Source of the DNA: Tieghemiomyces parasiticus
Lineage: Eukaryota > Kickxellomycota > Dimargaritomycetes > Dimargaritales > Dimargaritaceae
Length of the DNA: 14,697 nucleotides
Reading direction: 5' to 3'
NCBI GenBank assembly: GCA_027575765.1
Contig: JANBPT010001095.1
Span: 1 to 14,697 of the forward strand
Under the pieces are notes generated by a model. The model saw nothing but the letters and a program-made list of their open reading frames with translations. It was not told where the DNA came from and did no database searches. The translations under genes and the position numbers were made by a program. Positions 8,198 through 14,697 of this stretch are shown in pieces; position 1 is the stretch's first letter, and each line of letters starts with the position of its first letter.

Positions 8198-8557
8198 CTG
8201 CCAGAGGAGGGGCACAAGCGTAGTGGCGGTTCTTGGGCCTTTGAGGCGCGAAATCTACATTACTGGGGGGACTGTTGCGATCTTGGCGTCTCCAAACGAC
8301 CACCCACTGTCAACCGCATCATGGTTCCACACGAGATTTTTTTTTCAAGGCCCGTATCGTGAGGCCGTTATCCACCGCCTCATTGGTGTAACACCATGAC
8401 CCTCGCTATTGTGGGTCTAATTGGAGAAGGCCCCGTTGAGTTACCCTGCAGCGAGTTTGATTACAGGTGAGTGCGGGTCCCTTTACGGAACCTATTCCTT
8501 CTCTCCACTCCAGTTGGTCCTGCCAGTCCTGGTGGCTAACAACGCCGCGTCTAACAG

Positions 8558-8576
8558 AGTGTAGCCACCCTACACT
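8558..8576. repeat. Short perfect hairpin upstream of paralogue 2
   Basis: AGTGTAG and CTACACT form a perfect 7-bp stem around the loop CCACC. It lies about 45 bases from the duplicated upstream block. It could be a palindromic regulator site or chance. No equivalent was found at the corresponding place upstream of paralogue 1. Confidence 0.3.
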
Positions 8577-8619
8577 CATCCTATCTGTCTCTCCTGGGGA
8601 GGGAGTGGTGCACCCACGT

Positions 8620-8724
8620 AACATATCCGCGCTTGCGATAGGTGCTAGCTGAGTAAGCTGAGTAGCACCAAGGAGTTATTTTTATATAAAGGAAGCCCCC
8701 TTGGCGTTCTGTCTGACTAACAGC
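8620..8724 (-). repeat. Upstream duplicated block, copy 2
   Basis: This is the counterpart of 6477-6581. The anchors are AACATATCC (8620-8628), the identical 17-base core GCTGAGTAAGCTGAGTA (8648-8664) and ACTAACAGC (8716-8724), in the same order, orientation and spacing to within one base. Between the last two anchors this copy has become AT-rich and carries TTTATATAAA, which copy 1 lacks. Its distance to the downstream start codon differs from copy 1 by only about ten bases, which supports co-duplication with the gene. Confidence 0.6.
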
Positions 8725-9600
8725 GTTTTCTGGTACTTCAATAACACGGGCTATGATGGAAAACGGGCTAAAGGCGATTGACACCTTTTCAACGGGTCGT
8801 AGAGAAAACGAGGCTGGGGGGGGTTTACACTAGGAAATAAAACAGATACGGCACATCCCCAATGAATAGGTTAAATGATCCCGTCACAAAGATAATGGGT
8901 ACGCAAGGTTAGAAACGCTTGGTAGCAGGTTTGGACATCAATTAAAAACGGCGGTAGATACAAGGACTTATTCGTGCGTCCATAACTAGCGGTAGAGCGC
9001 AGTCCTGAAATAATCGTATTTCTGGGGCAAGCTAGCTTGGTGCCATTGGAAGTCAGTCAGCAATAGCTTGGGATCACATTCTGTACAAGGTATTATGTAG
9101 TGTGAGCCGGCTGACCGTCGACAGAGCAGAACGGGCACCCATGAACGATTGAAGGCGAGTCGAACCTCTCCACCGACTTTGTGCCTGTACACCCTTAGAG
9201 CGGTTAATATCGTTCGACCGATCCTAGCCGCCGTACCGGACACTAGCCATCGAAAACTGGTCGCCCCTAATCTATTAAAGAGCCTGCGGTTGCTGTTACT
9301 CAACAGCCGCCAATCGATCTGCTAGAGAGCAGGAGCGATCCCCGGTAGCTGGACCCTGACTAACGAAAGCCGTTACACAGTTGTTGTGCCCACCCCCAGC
9401 GGTCGGAGCCCAACCTGTGGTATATTCGTTCAACGATTCTGGGCTGAGACTACTCGCGCGTAAGGTTGATGTGAGCTCCCACTGGTCTCGAATCCGTCAC
9501 TCTTTTGGCCAGGGGAGGGGCAGGACCCTGCTAACAAAGTGTCACCCGAGCGCACGGCCTTGCATAAACCCTGTCCTAGCAAAGGAGTGATCGTTTAGAG
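8725..9600. other. Intergenic region without a supported gene
   Basis: No gene is supported. The longest open frame is a 105-codon minus-strand one at 8986-9303, Arg-rich and without recognisable motifs or an obvious promoter. A run of eight G lies at 8816-8823. I looked for tRNA T-arm patterns (GGTTCGA-like) and found none that fold. No transposon ends or duplicated target sites were seen. Confidence 0.45.
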
Positions 9601-10015
9601 ACAGACGCATTGATGCCCCCCCTGGGCCGCCCTGGTAGCCAACCCAATACTTTCCATCTGCAACCACTCCTTCTCAGCCTCTGGAGCACCTGCATGTGTC
9701 ACCGGCCCGCCAGGGCTTGTTTATCACCCTCCCTCCCTCTCTCTTTCTCGCACCCCACCCTGTCCCGTGCCTCCCACCAGCGAGTTAACCGAGTAGTGTA
9801 TATACAGAGGAAACTGGAGAACCCCCCTCCCCATTCTATTCCAAGTCCGAGGTCCCCCATTTCGTCACTCGGCAGCCCTTTCACATGTCTCATACGTCCA
9901 CTCTTCTTCAACCGGTGCCGTTTCTGTCTACATCGCCTACCGTGCCAATTGCCCCTCCCCATTCGCACTTTACTGTCCTCCCCTCCTGCCAGCCGCTGCA
10001 CCGTCTGTGCTCCTC
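9601..10015 (+). promoter_or_regulatory. NTE1 upstream region and pyrimidine-rich leader
   Basis: The region is strikingly CT-rich on the coding strand, especially 9722-9779 and again 9945-10015. The first tract ends in CTCCCACCAG, which resembles a 3' splice acceptor, so a 5'-UTR intron is possible, but no convincing donor and branch point was identified. The NTE1 frame has a TAG at 9794-9796 and no ATG between it and 10016, which fixes the start if there is no upstream coding exon. No TATA box is evident. A plus-strand open frame starting at 9610 crosses into NTE1 out of frame and is considered spurious. Confidence 0.45.
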
Positions 10016-13000
10016 ATGGCGAGCCTGACCGCCCACGCTGTCCAGGCCCTGGCCACCGAGGCCCCTGCGGAATTCGTCGGCGACGGGGTTTCCCCGGGCG
10101 CCTTAAGCTGGCTGACCCACATGGTCTATGGAGTGCTCACCTGGGTAACTATTACGGTCCCGACCCAAGTGTACAGCTTCCTCAGCCTGACAGTTACCCT
10201 AACCTTCCACTTCAAGACGATCCTAATCGCGGCAGCCCTATTTCTGGCCGCCGTGTATGGTCTGGTCCGCTATTACTTCCTCACCGTGTACTCTCGCTTG
10301 CCCAAACCCCCTGCGGCTCCTGACGGCGCTCACGAGGCCTTCGACCTGCACCCGGACTCGTTCCTGGACGAGGACCACGTGGATACCGATGAGCCCGGCC
10401 CCAAGAGCGGCAGTTTTCCACACGACTTTTTGAGTGTCTTCCTGTCGTCCATCCAGATTTTCGGTTATCTTGAGCAACCGGTATTCCACGAACTGGCTCG
10501 CCACCTCCAGACCCGGCGACTGCTGGCCGGTGAGACCATGTTCTATGACGACCACGAGGACCGCAGCTTCTATATGGTGGTGGATGGCTCCGTCCAGGTA
10601 TACCTCAAACCCGAACCCCACCGTGTGGCCCCACGAACCCGGTCATTCCGTCCCACCCCCTTCCCCGACGCCGCGCCGGCCGCTGACATTCCGGCCCCGG
10701 TCCTTAGCCACTCCGGGACTGCTTCTTACGAGGATCTCAGTGGGGCGGTGCCGGCCTCGGCCTTGGGTACTGACGACCCGCTGGTCGCTGAAGTGCCACC
10801 GGATCACCTGGCCCGCGAGTCCAGCCAGACGGAAGCCGCCGAGGATTACCTCTCCGGCCCTGACGTGTCGCCCAGCGATAGCGAAGACGACACCCACACC
10901 GACCCTTTCGACCGCCACCAGCTGCTCACCGAGGTCAACGCTGGCCAAACGCTCTCAAGCCTATTCACCATCCTGTCGTTGCTTACTGACAATGTTCCAC
11001 TGCGCCACCGGCCCACTGACGCCGCTCCGAGCCGCGAAGCTTCCACGGCTTCCTTGGCGACTGAGACCTCCGGAACCACCAAGTCGCGCCCGGTCGACCC
11101 CTTCTTCCCGGGCCTGCGCACCGAGGCCACCCTACTCTCGACCGACGACCCGGCTCGCCCGGTCCGACCCGTAGACGCCAGCCGCGCGGTCCACCCGGAT
11201 ATCATCGCGCGGGCCAGTGTGGACACCACCCTGGCCGTCATTCCTGTTGAGGCCTTCCACCGGCTCAACAAAAAGTACCCTAACGCCTCAGCCCACATCG
11301 TCCAGGTCATCTTGACCCGTCTCCAGCGCGCGACCTTTATGATCTTGCACAACTACCTGGGCGCCCACCAGGAACTTCACGCCCTCGAGCGGGCCATCAT
11401 GCAATCCTGCCACTATCGCGTTCCACCGGCGCTGGCCTCCGCCCTGTCCCTTAATCACCTACGGGCGCACTTCCTTCAGGCCCGGGTGACCACCGATCTG
11501 ATCCCGGGGGCCACGTTCACACGAAACAGTAAGGTGGCGCCGCACGCCAGCCGTACCCCGGCCCTGCGTTCCCGCTTCAATGCCGCCCGCCAAAACTCTG
11601 GGACCGGCGTACCGTCGACCCCGGCCGCGTACGCCACGGGCTATTGCGGCCGCGCAGGTCTCTCGGGCCTGTACACCCCGACCACCACCACGGTAGCCCC
11701 GACCGCCCCCACTGAGTTTCCCTTCCACCTTCCGGGCCGAACCCAACCCCCTATGCCCTTTTCAGAATTCGAGAAGGGTCTAGCGGATGCCAGCCGCGGC
11801 GCAGCGACCTCCTCCGGTCCCGCTCCGGACTTTTTAGCCGAGCCCCTCACCCTGCAGGCCGAAAACTTTAGCGGTCGGGAGGCCTTTGACGCCGTGAAAG
11901 ACCTGGTGCTTGAATCCATGTTTTTAAGCCTAGGGCTGTCCCGCGTGCCGACCGTAGCTGGGCCGCTGGCTCGTACGATGAGCCCTATGAACCCATCGTC
12001 CCACCTGGCTTGGCGTACGACGGCCGGAGCGCCTAAATCCCCACTCCGATTGTCCACCGGACCTGTCCCGCACCCCGCTCGTTTTACCTTGGGACACAGT
12101 CCCTACGCGCCCGAGGTCGAACCGTCCGATTCCGATTCAGGCGCTTCCACGCCTTCGATCCGCGGGCCCGGTCCTGACCTACGCCGCGAATTGGAACTGC
12201 TGTACCTACCCAAGGGTACTTCGCTAATTCAGCAGCACGAACACGCCCCCGGAATCTTCTTTGTCATCGACGGGATGCTAGGGGCTTTCCAGGATGCCCC
12301 CAATACGGGTAAGCCTCAAGATACTGCAGGCAACAAGTCCCCCAAAGCTGGCGCTGCCACCCGCCGGGGCCCAGAGCCCTTCTCACCCATGAACCCGACC
12401 ACCCCGGGCGCTGGTGGGTATCCAACTGGTATCCCACCGCGATCCACCCGCCATTCCCGGTTCTCGGCGGCGGCGAACGCCGACCCGGCCTCCGCCCATG
12501 CGACACCCCCCGCGGCAGCTCGGTCTCGCCCGCCACCACCGCTCTTCAACATCAAACCCGGCGGTCTAGCCGGCTACCTCTCGGTGATCAGTGACTACCC
12601 GTCATTCGTCCACGTCACCACTCTGTGCGATTCGGTGGTGGGATTCATCCCGCGCAAGGCCCTGGAACGGATCCTCGACCAGCACCCGGCGATCCTACTC
12701 ACCATGGCCAAGCGACTGGTGACCCGGTTGTCCCCGCTAGTGCTTTACATTGACTACGCCATCGACTGGGGCCAGGCCAACCCGGGCCAAGTGGTGTACC
12801 GCGAGGGCGCCCCGGCCGACGCCATCCATGTGGTACTCAACGGCCGCCTACGCGCCATCCGTCGTAAGCCTAAGCCCGACTCAGGGTTCGACGTGATGCT
12901 CGAGTTTGGCCAGGGCGAGAGTATCGGCGAACTAGAGGTACTATCGGATACTCCTCGCCGGTTCACACTGCACGCCATCCGTGCCACGGAGTATGTGCGC

Positions 13001-14697
13001 CTACCCAAGATGCTGTTCAACGCCCTGGCCACCCGCCATCCGGAGATCACCTTCCAAATTGCCCGCCTCCTGGCTCTACGTACTAACCAGCTGGTGCAAC
13101 ACCAGCTCGATCCCCATCCCTCCGCCTCGCCGTCACTGTCGCCCGGCCTGGGCTCGGCGGGCTTGTCCATGTTGGCCCTGGGCAAGAATAACGTCAACCT
13201 CAAAACGGTCGGGATCCTGCCTATCCACCGGACCGTGCCCGTAGCCGAGTTTGCGGCTCACCTGCGCGAAGCCCTGACGGGGATCGGCACATCGACCGCG
13301 CTTCTGAACAGCACAACGGCCAGTACGGTCCTGGGTCGGCGGGCCTTCAGCCGCATGGGTCGCCTCAAGTTCATGTCGTGGCTGGCCGAACAGGAGCAGA
13401 AGCACCAGCTTATCTTGTACCTAGCCGACGGCGGAACCAACTCGGCGTGGACGCAGCAATGTATCCGCCAGGCCGACTGCATCTTGCTGGTCGGACTCGG
13501 CGAGGGTGATCCCTCGGTGGGTGAGTATGAACGTCTGCTGGTGAGCATGAAGACCACGGCGCGGAAGGAGCTGGTGCTTCTGCACGAGAATCGCCACTGT
13601 GCCAAGGGTACGACCCGGTCCTGGCTCAAACACCGACTATGGATCCACGCCCACCACCACGTCCAGATGGCCCTGCCCGGACTGGCCCACCTCAACCCAG
13701 CCGCGACGGCGTTCCACCACCCGCACGCCGGGGGTGTCCAGCTGCGGTATGCGCTGAGCACCATCAAGGTGCGTTTTAAGAAGTACTACTCGCGATTCAT
13801 CCCGGAAACCCCACCGACGCCCAGCGCATACCTGGGTCACCGCAGCGATTTTTCGCGCCTGGCCCGCCGTCTGTGCGGCAAATCCGTGGGACTGGTGTTG
13901 GGCGGCGGGGGGGCGCGTGGGATCGCCCACATTGGCGTGATCCGGGCGCTCGAGGAGGCCGGGATCCCGATCGACCTCGTGGGCGGGACGAGTATCGGGG
14001 CGTTCGTGGGTGGCCTGTATGCGCGCGACTCCGACACGTGGGCCATCCTGGGCTGGGCCCGCATGTTCTCGGCGCGCATGAGCAGCCTGTGGCGCCAGGT
14101 ACTGGACCTGACCTACCCGGTCACGTCGTACGTGACGGGGCACGAGTTTAACCGGAGCATCTGGAAGGTGTTTGGCGATCACCAAATTGAAGACATGTGG
14201 CTGCCGTACTACTGTATCACCGCCAACATTACCTTCTCGCGCGAGGAGGTGCACCAGACCGGTTATCTCTGGCGGTACGTCCGGGCCTCCATGTCGCTAT
14301 CGGGCTTTTTGCCACCGCTATGCGATAACGGCAACATGCTGCTCGACGGCGGGTACCTGGACAACCTGCCCGTACAGGTCATGAAGAGTCTGGGTGCGCG
14401 CACGATCTTTGCGGTGGACGTGGCCGCCGAAGACGACACGTCGCCCATGGATTTTGGCGACGCCGTGTCCGGGTGGCGCATCCTCATCAACCGGTGGAAC
14501 CCCTTCGCCGCCACCAAGATCCCCAGCCTCGCGGAAGTTCAATCTCGCCTCGCCTACGTGTCCAGTGTCAAGCAGCTCGAGGAGGCCAAAACCACCCCAG
14601 GGTGCATCTATGTCAAGCCGCCCGTCCAGCAGTTCGGTGTACTGCAATTTGGTAGCTTTGACGAGATCTTGAAGGTTGGGTATTTCCATGGTAAACG
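10016..14697 (+). CDS. NTE1: Lysophospholipase NTE1 (patatin-like phospholipase with cyclic-nucleotide-binding-like domains), 3' end cut off
   Basis: The family deacylates lysophosphatidylcholine and phosphatidylcholine at the ER membrane to give glycerophosphocholine. The frame is open and intronless for 1,560 codons. Hydrophobic segments at about 34-59 and 68-90 form the membrane anchor. Three cNMP-binding-like folds follow: the first from about 138 to 450, split by a Pro-rich insert; the second from about 721 to 910, with an insert near 755-835; the third about 918-1010, compact, with FGQGESIGELE at 964 and TPRR at 979 resembling a phosphate-binding cassette. An NTE-type linker spans about 1064-1222 (WTQQCI, QADCILLVG, ARKELVLLH, HHHVQM). 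The patatin domain has GGGGARG at 1296-1302, the nucleophile Ser1326 in GTSIG and Asp1444 in DGG, so the catalytic dyad is intact. By comparison with yeast, perhaps 35 or more residues are missing beyond the edge. Ligand binding by the cNMP-like domains is not implied. Confidence 0.96.
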   Translation, partial: MASLTAHAVQALATEAPAEFVGDGVSPGALSWLTHMVYGVLTWVTITVPTQVYSFLSLTVTLTFHFKTILIAAALFLAAVYGLVRYYFLTVYSRLPKPPAAPDGAHEAFDLHPDSFLDEDHVDTDEPGPKSGSFPHDFLSVFLSSIQIFGYLEQPVFHELARHLQTRRLLAGETMFYDDHEDRSFYMVVDGSVQVYLKPEPHRVAPRTRSFRPTPFPDAAPAADIPAPVLSHSGTASYEDLSGAVPASALGTDDPLVAEVPPDHLARESSQTEAAEDYLSGPDVSPSDSEDDTHTDPFDRHQLLTEVNAGQTLSSLFTILSLLTDNVPLRHRPTDAAPSREASTASLATETSGTTKSRPVDPFFPGLRTEATLLSTDDPARPVRPVDASRAVHPDIIARASVDTTLAVIPVEAFHRLNKKYPNASAHIVQVILTRLQRATFMILHNYLGAHQELHALERAIMQSCHYRVPPALASALSLNHLRAHFLQARVTTDLIPGATFTRNSKVAPHASRTPALRSRFNAARQNSGTGVPSTPAAYATGYCGRAGLSGLYTPTTTTVAPTAPTEFPFHLPGRTQPPMPFSEFEKGLADASRGAATSSGPAPDFLAEPLTLQAENFSGREAFDAVKDLVLESMFLSLGLSRVPTVAGPLARTMSPMNPSSHLAWRTTAGAPKSPLRLSTGPVPHPARFTLGHSPYAPEVEPSDSDSGASTPSIRGPGPDLRRELELLYLPKGTSLIQQHEHAPGIFFVIDGMLGAFQDAPNTGKPQDTAGNKSPKAGAATRRGPEPFSPMNPTTPGAGGYPTGIPPRSTRHSRFSAAANADPASAHATPPAAARSRPPPPLFNIKPGGLAGYLSVISDYPSFVHVTTLCDSVVGFIPRKALERILDQHPAILLTMAKRLVTRLSPLVLYIDYAIDWGQANPGQVVYREGAPADAIHVVLNGRLRAIRRKPKPDSGFDVMLEFGQGESIGELEVLSDTPRRFTLHAIRATEYVRLPKMLFNALATRHPEITFQIARLLALRTNQLVQHQLDPHPSASPSLSPGLGSAGLSMLALGKNNVNLKTVGILPIHRTVPVAEFAAHLREALTGIGTSTALLNSTTASTVLGRRAFSRMGRLKFMSWLAEQEQKHQLILYLADGGTNSAWTQQCIRQADCILLVGLGEGDPSVGEYERLLVSMKTTARKELVLLHENRHCAKGTTRSWLKHRLWIHAHHHVQMALPGLAHLNPAATAFHHPHAGGVQLRYALSTIKVRFKKYYSRFIPETPPTPSAYLGHRSDFSRLARRLCGKSVGLVLGGGGARGIAHIGVIRALEEAGIPIDLVGGTSIGAFVGGLYARDSDTWAILGWARMFSARMSSLWRQVLDLTYPVTSYVTGHEFNRSIWKVFGDHQIEDMWLPYYCITANITFSREEVHQTGYLWRYVRASMSLSGFLPPLCDNGNMLLDGGYLDNLPVQVMKSLGARTIFAVDVAAEDDTSPMDFGDAVSGWRILINRWNPFAATKIPSLAEVQSRLAYVSSVKQLEEAKTTPGCIYVKPPVQQFGVLQFGSFDEILKVGYFHGK

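Larger units (their letters stand above)
8014..8619 (-). promoter_or_regulatory. Leader and promoter region of paralogue 2
   Basis: This noncoding stretch upstream of the 344-residue gene holds the TATA-like element listed separately, G-runs of seven (8030-8036) and six (8264-8269), and a perfect inverted repeat of 7-bp arms with a 5-base loop at 8558-8576. No open frame here shows family features. Alignment to the equivalent region of paralogue 1 is weak except at the TATA-like site. Confidence 0.4.

Noticed and set aside
6082..8301. Ten-base match CCAAACGACC upstream of both paralogues
   Set aside because: The offset (2210) does not fit the 2133-2143 offset of the other shared elements, and a ten-base match between two regions of about 1 kb is expected by chance.
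9195..9230. GTTCGA-containing sequence suggestive of a tRNA T-arm
   Set aside because: The flanks do not form the five-base T stem and no acceptor, D or anticodon arms could be folded around it.
8986..9303. 105-codon minus-strand frame between paralogue 2 and NTE1
   Set aside because: It has no resemblance to the tandem family or any family I know, no promoter-like signal, and a length plausible by chance. It is kept only as a remark in the intergenic entry.
9610..10323. 237-codon plus-strand open frame starting upstream of NTE1
   Set aside because: Its second half overlaps NTE1 out of frame and its first half is the CT-rich leader, which encodes a Ser/Pro/Leu-biased nonsense product.
10434..11174. 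246-codon plus-strand open frame overlapping NTE1
   Set aside because: It is out of frame with NTE1, very rich in Ser/Pro/Arg/Thr, and lies entirely inside the uninterrupted NTE1 frame.
13637..14254. 205-codon minus-strand open frame opposite the NTE1 patatin domain
   Set aside because: It is antisense to the most conserved part of NTE1, including the GTSIG motif. The open frame follows from GC-rich codon use.

Overview
The window is nuclear DNA from a fungus. Two conserved eukaryotic proteins anchor this: the Paf1-complex scaffold CTR9 (minus strand) and the fungal-type, membrane-bound lysophospholipase NTE1 (plus strand, cut off by the right edge). Both coding regions are GC-rich and intronless across 1,069 and at least 1,560 codons, and the genes are packed 0.6-2 kb apart. 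An intron-poor, early-diverging lineage (for example Zoopagomycota) would fit, but that is a guess from style, not from a marker gene.

Layout from left to right: (1) positions 2-76, the last 24 codons of an unrecognised plus-strand gene; (2) about 1.1 kb of AT-richer DNA with no supported gene; (3) CTR9 on the minus strand, 1179-4388; (4) a tandem pair of minus-strand genes, 4969-5880 and 6979-8013, encoding clearly paralogous, probably secreted proteins of 303 and 344 residues from a family I do not recognise; (5) about 2 kb of noncoding DNA, 8014-10015, ending in a CT-rich leader; (6) NTE1, 10016 to the right edge.

The most interesting part is the tandem pair. The proteins share a conserved C-terminal domain of about 125 residues that ends in LGFWK, plus short islands in an otherwise divergent Pro/Ser/Tyr-rich N-terminal half. 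The duplication reaches beyond the coding sequence. A TATA-like element lies exactly 177 bases upstream of both start codons. A block of about 105 bp, containing a 17-base identical core built from two GCTGAGTA repeats, lies about 600 bases upstream of each. A TATGTATA element lies about 100 bases downstream of both stop codons. This suggests duplication of a whole expression unit, with regulatory elements kept while the surrounding noncoding sequence decayed.

There is no sign of functional linkage between the housekeeping genes and the secreted pair. CTR9 acts in transcription elongation in the nucleus, NTE1 in phosphatidylcholine turnover at the ER, and the pair would act outside the cell or in the secretory pathway. 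I saw no tRNA, rRNA, CRISPR or recognisable transposon.
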